Shown in pieces: positions 46,600 to 53,887 of a stretch of DNA of 64,000 bases. Position 1 is the stretch's first letter. Every line of letters begins with the position of its first letter. The notes under the pieces were generated by a model that made no database searches, was not told where the DNA came from, and worked only from the letters and a program-made list of their open reading frames with translations. The stretch is from Streptomyces violaceusniger Tu 4113 (lineage in GTDB: Bacteria; Actinomycetota; Actinomycetes; Streptomycetales; Streptomycetaceae), in assembly GCF_000147815.2 (NCBI RefSeq), contig NC_015957.1, forward strand, positions 1,550,001 through 1,614,000, written 5' to 3'. The position numbers and the translations under genes were made by a program.

Positions 46600-46932
46600 A
46601 TGAAACGCAGCGTGCTGACCCGCTACCGGGTCATGGCTTACGTCACCGCAGTGATGCTGCTCGTGCTCTGCACCTGCATGGTGTTCAAGTACGGCTTCGA
46701 CACGGGCGAGGACCTCACGCTCGTGGTCTCCCAGATCCACGGCGTGCTCTACATCATCTACCTGGTCTTCGCCTTCGACCTCGGCTCCAAGGCCAGGTGG
46801 CCGTTCGGCAAGCTGCTGTGGGTGCTGGTCGCGGGCACCATCCCGACGGCCGCGTTCTTCGTCGAGCGCAAGGTCACCCGCGAGGTGGAGCCGCTGGTCA
46901 GCGGCGCCGAGCCCGCGCCCGCGCAGGTCTGA
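46600..46932 (+). CDS. DUF3817 small membrane protein (paralogue)
   Basis: 110 residues, three helices (YVTAVMLLVLCTCMVFKY, QIHGVLYIIYLVFAFDLG, LLWVLVAGTIPTAAFFVERKV). Same HGVLYIIYLVF...PTAAFFVERKV pattern as the gene at 42.9 kb. Function unknown. Confidence 0.87.
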   Translation: MKRSVLTRYRVMAYVTAVMLLVLCTCMVFKYGFDTGEDLTLVVSQIHGVLYIIYLVFAFDLGSKARWPFGKLLWVLVAGTIPTAAFFVERKVTREVEPLVSGAEPAPAQV

Positions 46933-47057
46933 CCGGCGGTTTGCAGCCCTTCCGCGCGTCCCTTCCGCGCGTCCGTCCGGGGCTGGACGAGGCGCGCGGC
47001 CGGGGAGCGGAATATCCCCGTTCGGCCCAGTGTGGCGAGTTTCGCGTCGACAATTAG

Positions 47058-47069
47058 TAGGACGTCCTA
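47058..47069. promoter_or_regulatory. Palindrome upstream of icmA
   Basis: TAGGACGTCCTA, perfect 12 bp, with further partial symmetry (TA either side), 14 bases before the icmA ATG in an AT-richer stretch. It would overlap the promoter or leader. Candidate operator; the regulator is unknown. Confidence 0.5.
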
Positions 47070-47082
47070 GTACTTTTGAAGC

Positions 47083-48819
47083 ATGGACGCCGAAGGCATT
47101 GAGGCGGGCCGCCGACGGTGGCAGGCCCGGTACGACGCGGCACACAGGCGCGACGCGGCCGGGGGTTTGGGGGCGAAGCCCCCAAGGGATTGGACGCGCA
47201 CGACGCTGTCGGGGGATCCCGTCGAGCCGGTCTACGGACCCGCCCCGGGCGACACCGTGGAGGGGTTCGAGCGGATCGGCTGGCCCGGCGAGTTCCCGTA
47301 CACCCGTGGCCTCTACGCCACCGGTTACCGGGGCCGGGCCTGGACCATCCGCCAGTTCGCGGGGTTCGGCAATGCCGAGCAGACCAACGAGCGCTACAAG
47401 ATGATCCTGAAGGCGGGCGGCGGCGGGCTCTCGGTCGCCTTCGACATGCCGACCCTGATGGGCCGCGACTCCGACGATTCCCACGCGCTCGGCGAGGTCG
47501 GCCACTGCGGTGTCGCCATCGACTCCGCCGCCGACATGGAGATCCTCTTCAAGGACATCCCGCTCGGAGATGTCACCACCTCGATGACCATCAGCGGTCC
47601 GGCCGTCCCCGTCTTCTGCATGTACCTGGTCGCCGCCGAGCGCCAGGGCGTGGACATCTCGCGGCTCAACGGCACCCTCCAGACGGACATCTTCAAGGAG
47701 TACATCGCGCAGAAGGAGTGGCTCTTCCCGCCCGAGCCGCATCTGAAGCTGATCGGCGACCTGATGGAGTACTGCTCCGAGGGGATCCCGGCGTACAAGC
47801 CGCTGTCGGTCTCCGGGTACCACATCCGCGAGGCCGGGGCGACGGCCGCGCAGGAGCTCGCGTACACCCTCGCCGACGGCTTCGGCTATGTGGAGCTCGG
47901 CCTCTCCCGCGGGCTGGACGTCGACGCCTTCGCACCCGGGCTGTCCTTCTTCTTCGACGCGCATGTCGACTTCTTCGAGGAGATCGCCAAGTTCCGCGCC
48001 GCCCGCCGGATCTGGGCCCGCTGGATGCGCGATGTCTACGGGGCGAAAACCGAGAAGGCGCAGTGGCTGCGGTTCCACACCCAGACAGCCGGGGTCTCGC
48101 TCACCGCCCAGCAGCCGTACAACAACGTCGTACGGACCGCCGTGGAGGCCCTCGCCGCGGTCCTCGGCGGCACCAACTCGCTGCACACCAACGCCCTGGA
48201 CGAGACCCTGGCGCTGCCCAGCGAGCAGGCCGCCGAGATCGCCCTGCGCACCCAGCAGGTGCTGATGGAGGAGACCGGGGTCCTCAATGTGGCCGATCCG
48301 CTGGGCGGTTCCTGGTACATCGAGGCGCTGACCGACCGGATCGAGGCCGACGCCGAGAAGATCTTCGAGCAGATCAAGGAGCGCGGCCGCCGCACGGTGC
48401 CGGACGGCCGGCAGCCCGAGTGGCCGATCACCGCCGGCATCCTCCAGGGCATCGAGGACGGCTGGTTCACCGGCGAGATCGCCGAATCCGCCTTCCGGTA
48501 CCAGCGGTCCCTGGAGAAGGGGGACAAGAAGGTCGTCGGCGTCAACTGCCACGAGGGCTCGGTCACCGGTGATCTGGAGATCCTGCGGGTCGGCCACGAG
48601 GTCGAGCGCGAGCAGGTGCGGGTGCTGGGCGCCCGTAAGGCCGGCCGGGACGAGGCCGAGATCGCCGAGGGGCTGGGGGCGCTGGTCGCCGCCGCCCGCG
48701 AGGGCTCCAACATGATCGAGCCGATGCTGAAGGCGGTGCGCGCCGAGGCGAGCCTCGGCGAGATCTGCGACGCCCTGCGCGACGAGTGGGGCGTCTATAC
48801 GGAGCCGGCCGGCTTCTGA
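47083..48819 (+). CDS. icmA: Isobutyryl-CoA mutase large subunit
   Basis: 578 residues. B12-dependent isomerisation of isobutyryl-CoA and n-butyryl-CoA, together with a separate small subunit IcmB. The substrate-specificity pair that separates this enzyme from methylmalonyl-CoA mutase is visible: Phe92 ([10 protein letters not shown], Phe80 of S. cinnamonensis IcmA) and Gln210 ([13 protein letters not shown], Gln198 there), against Tyr and Arg in MCM. Both are shifted by exactly 12, and the length is 566+12, because of an extra segment near residues 26-37 (see the repeat inside). icmB is not adjacent. Confidence 0.94.
   Translation: MDAEGIEAGRRRWQARYDAAHRRDAAGGLGAKPPRDWTRTTLSGDPVEPVYGPAPGDTVEGFERIGWPGEFPYTRGLYATGYRGRAWTIRQFAGFGNAEQTNERYKMILKAGGGGLSVAFDMPTLMGRDSDDSHALGEVGHCGVAIDSAADMEILFKDIPLGDVTTSMTISGPAVPVFCMYLVAAERQGVDISRLNGTLQTDIFKEYIAQKEWLFPPEPHLKLIGDLMEYCSEGIPAYKPLSVSGYHIREAGATAAQELAYTLADGFGYVELGLSRGLDVDAFAPGLSFFFDAHVDFFEEIAKFRAARRIWARWMRDVYGAKTEKAQWLRFHTQTAGVSLTAQQPYNNVVRTAVEALAAVLGGTNSLHTNALDETLALPSEQAAEIALRTQQVLMEETGVLNVADPLGGSWYIEALTDRIEADAEKIFEQIKERGRRTVPDGRQPEWPITAGILQGIEDGWFTGEIAESAFRYQRSLEKGDKKVVGVNCHEGSVTGDLEILRVGHEVEREQVRVLGARKAGRDEAEIAEGLGALVAAAREGSNMIEPMLKAVRAEASLGEICDALRDEWGVYTEPAGF
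47167..47185 (+). repeat. REP-like palindrome inserted in the icmA reading frame
   Basis: TTGGGGGC-gaa-GCCCCCAA, 8-bp arms and a GAA loop, embedded in a GGGGTTTG...CAAGGGATTGG context seen in Streptomyces intergenic DNA. It encodes the [11 protein letters not shown] segment absent from reference IcmA numbering. Confidence 0.75.
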
Positions 48820-49469
48820 GCCCCGTCCGGGGCGGGTCCGGCCGCGGCGCCGCCGGAATCCGCCCCGGTCAGTCCGTACAGCAGCAGGTCCGTGAAGTCC
48901 CGCGCCCATCGCGGGTCCACCGGTTCCGCGCTGATCATCAGCCGGTGGAGCACCGCCCCGGCGACCGTGTCGAAGATCAGGTCCGCGTTGCGGGCCGACT
49001 CCTCCGGGTCCTCCTCGCGCGGCAGCTCACCGCGGAGCCGGGCGCGCTCCCGGCCGACCGTGACCAGCCGCTTCTGCCGGTCCACGATCTCCGAGCGCAC
49101 CCGGCACCGCAGCGCCTCGTCGTGCATGGCCTCCGCGATGACGGCCATCAGCGCGGTGCCCGTCTCGGGCCGCTCCAGCAGCGCCCCCAGCCGGATCACC
49201 ACGGCCTCCACATCGGCGTGCAGACTGCCGCGGTCGGTCGCTTCCAGGTGTTCGTCGAAGGCCGCCGCGATGGCGTCCACCACCAGCTCGCACTTGCTGG
49301 CCCAGCGGCGGTAGAGCGTCGTCTTGGCGACCCCGGCGCGGGCCGCCACATCGCCCAGCGTCAGCTTCGCCCAGCCCAGTTCCACCAGGGCGGCACGGGT
49401 GGCGCCCAGGATGGCTCGGTCGGCCTCGGCGCTGCGCGGGCGCCCGGTGCGGCGTGCGGACGGGCTCAT
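48795..49469 (-). CDS. TetR family transcriptional regulator
   Basis: About 224 residues. The HTH reads AALVELGWAKLTLGDVAARAGVAKTTLYRRWASKCELVVDAI, with recognition helix VAKTTLYRRW. The C-terminal domain resembles TetR_C of AcrR-like repressors (EPVDPRWARDFTDLLLYG). Its 3' end overlaps the icmA 3' end by 25 bases, converging. A perfect 10-bp-arm dyad lies upstream in the gap to the thioredoxin gene. Confidence 0.9.
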   Translation of the reverse strand: MSPSARRTGRPRSAEADRAILGATRAALVELGWAKLTLGDVAARAGVAKTTLYRRWASKCELVVDAIAAAFDEHLEATDRGSLHADVEAVVIRLGALLERPETGTALMAVIAEAMHDEALRCRVRSEIVDRQKRLVTVGRERARLRGELPREEDPEESARNADLIFDTVAGAVLHRLMISAEPVDPRWARDFTDLLLYGLTGADSGGAAAGPAPDGAQKPAGSV

Positions 49470-49512
49470 GCGCGGCACCCTACCCGCCAGTACCGCATAC
49501 GTCCCGGGTGAG

Positions 49513-49535
49513 TTACGCTACGGCTCGTAGCGTAA
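49513..49535. promoter_or_regulatory. TetR-type operator between tetR and the thioredoxin gene
   Basis: TTACGCTACG, three-base spacer, CGTAGCGTAA: perfect 10-bp arms, a textbook TetR-family operator, 44 bases before the TetR ATG and 72 before the thioredoxin ATG. Autorepression and shared control of the thioredoxin gene are inferred. Confidence 0.75.
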
Positions 49536-49606
49536 GGGTGTGCCACGGACGGGCCATCGGCCGAGGCGCTTTTCCCTTCACCGCGGGAAGAGGGGAGGAT
49601 AGGACC

Positions 49607-50578
49607 ATGCAGCCACGGAACATGTCCATGAGTGGAGTGGTCGACCTCGCCGCGGTGAAGGCGGCCGGAGAAGCGAAGCAGAAGGCGGAGACGGCGCGGG
49701 CCCAGGCGGCCCGCTCCGGGGGCGCCGCCGCGCCCGCCCGTCTGATCTTCAATGTCGACGAAGCGGGTTTTCAGCAGGACGTCCTGCAGCGCTCCACCGA
49801 AGTGCCGGTCGTCATCGACTTCTGGGCCGAGTGGTGCGAGCCGTGCAAGCAGCTCGGCCCCATCCTGGAGCGGCTGGCCACGGAGTACGCCGGGCAGTTC
49901 GTCCTCGCGAAGATCGACGTCGACGCCAACCAGATGCTCTTCCAGCAGTTCGGCGTCCAGGGCATCCCCGCGGTCTTCGCGGTGATCGCGGGCCAGCCGG
50001 TGCCGCTCTTCCAGGGTGCCGCACCCGAGGCGCAGATCCGCCAGGTGCTGGACCAGCTCATCCAGGCGGCCGAGCAGCAGTTCGGCATCGTGGGTACGCC
50101 TGTTGAACCCGGTGCCCAGGACGAGGCCGTCGAGGAGGCCGCCCCGGAGGTCCCCGAGTCGCCGCAGGAGACCGCGCTCGGCGCGGCCCATCAGGCGCTG
50201 GACGCCGGGGACCTGGGCGGTGCGGTGCGGGCGTACCAGAGCGTGCTCGCCGACGACCCGGCCAACGACGAGGCGAAGCTGGGTCTGGCCCAGGCCCAGT
50301 TGCTGGAGCGCGTCCAGGGAGTGGACGCCACGCAGGCGCGCAAGGCGGCCGCGGAGAGCCCCGCGGATGCCAAGGCCCAGATCACGGCGGCCGACCTGGA
50401 CGTGGTGGGCGGTCATGTGGAAGACGCCTTCGGGCGGTTGGTGGACACGGTGCGTCGTACGGCCGGGGACGATCGGGACGCGGCCCGCGTTCATCTCCTG
50501 AGCCTGTTCGAGGTGATCGGCGGTGAGGACCCCCGAGTGGTGGCGGCGCGCAGCGCGTTGGCGCGCGTGCTGTTCTGA
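49607..50578 (+). CDS. Thioredoxin-domain protein with TPR tail (YbbN/CnoX-like)
   Basis: 323 residues. A thioredoxin fold sits at about residues 45-155, with the active site WAEWCEPCKQLGPILERLA (WCEPC instead of WCGPC) and the cis-Pro in GVQGIPAVFAV. From about residue 185 two or three TPR-like helix pairs follow (AHQALDAGDLGGAVRAYQSVLADDPANDEAKLGLAQ). This is the architecture of the E. coli chaperedoxin YbbN. Start ATG at 49607 with GGGGAGGAT upstream. Confidence 0.9.
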   Translation: MQPRNMSMSGVVDLAAVKAAGEAKQKAETARAQAARSGGAAAPARLIFNVDEAGFQQDVLQRSTEVPVVIDFWAEWCEPCKQLGPILERLATEYAGQFVLAKIDVDANQMLFQQFGVQGIPAVFAVIAGQPVPLFQGAAPEAQIRQVLDQLIQAAEQQFGIVGTPVEPGAQDEAVEEAAPEVPESPQETALGAAHQALDAGDLGGAVRAYQSVLADDPANDEAKLGLAQAQLLERVQGVDATQARKAAAESPADAKAQITAADLDVVGGHVEDAFGRLVDTVRRTAGDDRDAARVHLLSLFEVIGGEDPRVVAARSALARVLF

Positions 50579-50600
50579 CCTCGGGCTCCTCAAACAACAC

Positions 50601-50640
50601 AGCGGCCGCTCTTTACCAAAACTTGGTAAACGCGGTCGCT
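50601..50640 (+). terminator. Long stem-loop behind the thioredoxin gene
   Basis: AGCGGCCGC pairs with GCGGTCGCT (one mismatch) outside TTTACCAA-aac-TTGGTAAA, so a 17-pair stem with an AT-rich top, starting 22 bases after the stop. Terminator is the first reading; the AT-rich inner dyad could also be a protein site. Confidence 0.65.
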
Positions 50641-50641
50641 G

Positions 50642-50786
50642 TTACTGCCAGTAAATGTGAGCCCCGGCTTTGTCCGGTCTTGGAGTAAATCTCCCTCTCT
50701 TTCCGGTCACTGTCCGGCAACCCTGCGTGCCTGATCTCGACCGTCCTGCCGCAGATCGGTTATCCGTCCGTTACTCGCTAGTAACG
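50642..50786. promoter_or_regulatory. Two TTACT/AGTAA dyads in the 562-bp gap before the DUF6230 locus
   Basis: TTACT-gcc-AGTAA at 50642-50654 and CGTTACT-cgct-AGTAACG at 50769-50786 share half-sites and lie 499 and 372 bases before the DUF6230 start. The gap 50579-51140 otherwise holds the thioredoxin terminator and an untranslated leader of about 350 bases without a gene I can support. Candidate operator pair. Confidence 0.5.
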
Positions 50787-51140
50787 AACCCCTTGTGCCT
50801 GGGCCGGGAATGGACCACGATCGGCCAAGCTCGGTCCATCCCCCCCGTAGCTCGGCATCCGGTCGGCGCGTCGGTGTGGTTGGGTCCCCACCGGGCAGGC
50901 CGGCGGCAGTGGCGTCGGCCGTGGACAGGGGGGTCTCTGCCCAAAAGGCAGGGCCTGTCCAGGAGGTTGCGCGAGATTGCGTGGCCAGTGGTTGTCGCTC
51001 GGGGGTGATCGCCGGTGTTGCGGGTGCGGTGTGCGCCTGTCAGACGTGGGCGCTCTCCTTCCCGAGGACGTAGCACTTCTCCCATCCCAGGTCCGGGGTT
51101 CGCCCCGGCCGGAGATGTACGTCCGAGAAGGAGGAAAGTC

Positions 51141-51758
51141 ATGGAGTCCGTGGCTCGTGGCGGCACCAGATGGAAGCGGTTCGCCGTTGTCATGGTGCCG
51201 AGCGTTGCTGCCACGGCCGCGATCGGCGTCGCCCTGTCCCAGGGTGCGCTCGCGGCCTCGTTCAACGTGTCCGGTCAGCAGTTCAAGGTCTCGGTCGACC
51301 GGCTCGACGGCACCGGGTTCGCGCAGTACGGCGCGCTGGACACCCAGCACGGGGGCAAGAAGATCCCCGTCGCGGTGTCGGCGTTCAAGAGCGCGAAGCT
51401 CAAGGGCCTGTGCCAGTCCGTCGTGATCCCGGTTCCCGTCTTCGGCGATGTGTCGCTGAAGCTGACGGCAGGCAACGGCAGCAAGCAGGTCGAGGCCAAG
51501 AACCTCTTCATCGATCTCGATCAGCTCAACGCGGACGCCACGTTCCGTGGGATCGACATCGGTGTGGCGGCGGGGGACTCCCACAAGGGTCCCGGCATCA
51601 ACAAGGGCGATGTGGCCGATCCCGGGTCGTTCGGCCAGCAGTCCGATTCGGCGACGCTGGTCGGTGTGAAGCAGACCGCCTGGGCGACCAGTGCGGGCAC
51701 GTTCAAGCTCTCCGGCCTTTCGATGAAGGTCAGCAAGGGCAAGAACGAGTGCTTCTGA
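51141..51758 (+). CDS. DUF6230 family secreted protein
   Basis: 205 residues. Signal peptide: basic start RGGTRWKRF, core VMVPSVAATAAIGVALSQGALA, cleavage near AAS. The mature part is beta-rich: FNVSGQQFKVSVDRLDGTGFAQYG, KIPVAVSAFKSAKLKGLCQSV, NLFIDLDQLNADATFRGIDIG, ending GTFKLSGLSMKVSKGKNECF. Two Cys (in GLCQ and at the end) may form a disulfide. Relatives have been labelled cholesterol esterase without basis that I can see. First gene of a three-gene locus. Confidence 0.85.
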   Translation: MESVARGGTRWKRFAVVMVPSVAATAAIGVALSQGALAASFNVSGQQFKVSVDRLDGTGFAQYGALDTQHGGKKIPVAVSAFKSAKLKGLCQSVVIPVPVFGDVSLKLTAGNGSKQVEAKNLFIDLDQLNADATFRGIDIGVAAGDSHKGPGINKGDVADPGSFGQQSDSATLVGVKQTAWATSAGTFKLSGLSMKVSKGKNECF

Positions 51759-51771
51759 TCCGTTGAGCTGA

Positions 51772-51802
51772 GGGTGAGGGGCCGCGGCGCTGCCCCTCAC
51801 CC
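51772..51802 (+). terminator. Stem-loop behind the DUF6230 gene
   Basis: GGGTGAGGGGC, nine-base loop, GCCCCTCACCC: a perfect 11-bp stem 14 bases after the stop. It may make the secreted-protein mRNA more abundant than the downstream pair. Confidence 0.75.
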
Positions 51803-51894
51803 GGGCATCGACCAGCAGCGCGTATGCGCCACGCTAGTACTGCTGTAGAACAACCGCGATCACACCGATCGCCAGCCCCAGGGAGCTGTTTTCG

Positions 51895-52425
51895 ATGAGT
51901 GCCGAGTCGCCGGGGGCGAGTGACCGCATCAGCCGTTGGCGGGAGTCCTTCAGGGCGTGGCGCTGGCAGCGCCCGTTCTGGGCAGGGCTGTTGAGCCTGC
52001 TGGCGGGGTTGCCGATCATGTACTTCCCGTACAACGACGTCAACGCGGGCGGATTCACCATCAACATGTCCACCACCGCCGGATCGGCCTCGCTGATCAT
52101 CGGGGTGCTGTTGGTGGTCCTGGGCCTGACCATGTGGTTCCAGCCCATGGTGCGGGTGTTCGCCGGAGTCGCCACGATCCTGCTCGGTCTGGTGTCGATC
52201 CCCGTATCGAACTTCGGCGGCTTCCTGATGGGATTCCTGCTCGCTCTGTTCGGCGGCGGCATGAGCATCTCCTGGGCACCGGGTGAGGCTCCCTCCGCGC
52301 AGCCGGCCGAGGGGCCGGGAGCGGCGCCGCAGGACGACGGGAACGGTGACAACGTGCCGGAACCGGCCGGGGCCGGGTCCGCACCGGACCAGGAAGCCAG
52401 GAATGGGAGGCACCGTGCGGGGTGA
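51895..52425 (+). CDS. DUF6114 family membrane protein
   Basis: 176 residues. Four membrane helices at about 30-48, 60-82, 84-104 and 108-126 (FWAGLLSLLAGLPIMYFPY, SASLIIGVLLVVLGLTMWF, VRVFAGVATILLGLVSIPV, GGFLMGFLLALFGGGMSISW), then a Pro/Ala/Gly-rich cytoplasmic tail. Always, as far as I recall, found beside DUF6230 genes in actinobacteria. The 3' end overlaps the next gene. Confidence 0.85.
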   Translation: MSAESPGASDRISRWRESFRAWRWQRPFWAGLLSLLAGLPIMYFPYNDVNAGGFTINMSTTAGSASLIIGVLLVVLGLTMWFQPMVRVFAGVATILLGLVSIPVSNFGGFLMGFLLALFGGGMSISWAPGEAPSAQPAEGPGAAPQDDGNGDNVPEPAGAGSAPDQEARNGRHRAG

Positions 52426-53776
52426 AGACCGACCCGAGCAGCCGGAGGGAGTGAGTCCGCGCCGGGTCAGAACGGGCCCGCGGCACGCGGCACCGAAGAA
52501 GTCGGTACTCACCCGCCTTCAGGTGCCCGCCGGCAGGGCCATCGCGCTGGCCGCGATGCCGACGGCCGTGCTGATGGGCATGGGGCTCACTCCGCAGCTC
52601 GCCTCGGCCAACCCCCGGCCCGAGGACCGGTACAAGGCCGGGCCGTGTGTGTCCCAGCCGGACGAGGCGGACAAGGACGACTCCAAGGGCGGCAAGGACG
52701 CCTCGGACTCGCAGAGCGACGAGAAGGCTGACAAGGACTCCAAGGACGCCAAGGGCAAGGACGCCGAGGACTCGAAGGGTTCGCCCGAGAAGGGCTCCCA
52801 GGACGGCTCCAAGGGGTCCGAGAAGTCCTCGGACGGCAAGGCGGGCTCGAACGACGACAAGGCCACCTCCACGCCGTCTCCGTCCCGTTCCTCCTCCGCG
52901 CCGTCGTCCGGTGCCGGGGACGAGGAGCCGTCGGCCTCGCCGAGCCCGTCGAAGTCCAAGAACCCCCTGGACCCGCTGGGTCTCGGGGACGCGCTCCACG
53001 ACATCCTGACGCCCGATGAGAAGGCCAAGGAGTCGGCCGGGCCGAGCGCCTCGCCGAGCCCCTCGTCGAGCGCCGAGCCCACCTCGTCGCCGTCTCCGTC
53101 CGCGTCGAAGTCCAAGAGCTCCGGCAAGCCCACCGATCCGGTCAAGGACACGGTGGACAAGGTCGGCAAGGGCCTCAAGGACACCGTGGACGGGGTGGGG
53201 AAGACCGTCGAGGACGCCAAGGACAAGGCGGACAAGGCGCTTCCGAAGCCCTCCTCGTCCGCCTCGAAGGACGCGAACGGCAAGGAGGCGTTCCCCTGCC
53301 CCGAGTTCGACGCCGACGCGTACGACAACGCCGAGACCGAGCCGACCTCGAGCCTGCTGCCCGAGGACCCCTGGACCCTCAAGAGCACCCTGCTGAGCCT
53401 GCACGGCCTGGACTACAAGGGCATCGTGGAGGTCAAGACGCAGGGCGGCCAGATCAAGAAGGTCCTGAAGTTCACCGCCTCGGGTGTGGACATCAAGGAT
53501 CTGCACCAGTTGGTGGTGGGCCCGGCCGGGACCACGACCCATGTGCAGGGGCGCGAAGGGTCCACCTCGACCATTCGCAACGGCACGGTGACCATGTACA
53601 CCGAGGAGCTGAAGGGGAACCTGCTGGGGCTCATCCCGATCACCTTCAGCCCCAAGACCCCGCCGCCGGTCAACATCCCCGAGGTGTTCTTCACCGATGT
53701 CACGGTCACGCAGGCCGGCCAGTTCGGTGGTGACCTGACCATCCCGGGTATGCATCTGTCCAAGACCGGGGAGTGA
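52403..53776 (+). CDS. Large secreted protein with Lys/Ser/Asp-rich linker and conserved C-terminal beta domain
   Basis: 457 residues. An N-terminal basic part and the hydrophobic core RAIALAAMPTAVLMGMGLTPQLASA act as a signal peptide or anchor. A long disordered linker of KDSKD, SPSPS and similar repeats fills about residues 75-300. The C-terminal ~150 residues are ordered: STLLSLHGLDYKGIVEVKTQ, KKVLKFTASGVDIKDLHQLVVG, NGTVTMYTEELKGNLLGLIPITFSP, VFFTDVTVTQAGQFGGDL. Start ATG 52403 or GTG 52415, both inside the DUF6114 gene. Confidence 0.82.
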   Translation: MGGTVRGEDRPEQPEGVSPRRVRTGPRHAAPKKSVLTRLQVPAGRAIALAAMPTAVLMGMGLTPQLASANPRPEDRYKAGPCVSQPDEADKDDSKGGKDASDSQSDEKADKDSKDAKGKDAEDSKGSPEKGSQDGSKGSEKSSDGKAGSNDDKATSTPSPSRSSSAPSSGAGDEEPSASPSPSKSKNPLDPLGLGDALHDILTPDEKAKESAGPSASPSPSSSAEPTSSPSPSASKSKSSGKPTDPVKDTVDKVGKGLKDTVDGVGKTVEDAKDKADKALPKPSSSASKDANGKEAFPCPEFDADAYDNAETEPTSSLLPEDPWTLKSTLLSLHGLDYKGIVEVKTQGGQIKKVLKFTASGVDIKDLHQLVVGPAGTTTHVQGREGSTSTIRNGTVTMYTEELKGNLLGLIPITFSPKTPPPVNIPEVFFTDVTVTQAGQFGGDLTIPGMHLSKTGE

Positions 53777-53835
53777 CTCCGCGAGATCACCGACCCGTTC
53801 GGGAGCCGCACACCCCTCCTCCGGGAGGGAAACGA

Positions 53836-53873
53836 CCGTGGGCACCGCCTCCACTCGGAGACGGTGCCCACGG
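53836..53873. terminator. Bidirectional terminator between the secreted-protein gene and pyk
   Basis: CCGTGGGCACCG-CCTCC pairs with GGAG-ACGGTGCCCACGG (about 16 bp, one mismatch) around a four-base loop, between converging genes. Confidence 0.85.
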
Positions 53874-53887
53874 GCGCGTTCGGCGGG

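Noticed and set aside
49774..49787. GCAGGACGTCCTGC palindrome in the thioredoxin gene, sharing the GGACGTCC core with the icmA palindrome
   Set aside because: It is inside conserved coding sequence (QQDVLQRS) and follows from common codons; no regulatory position.
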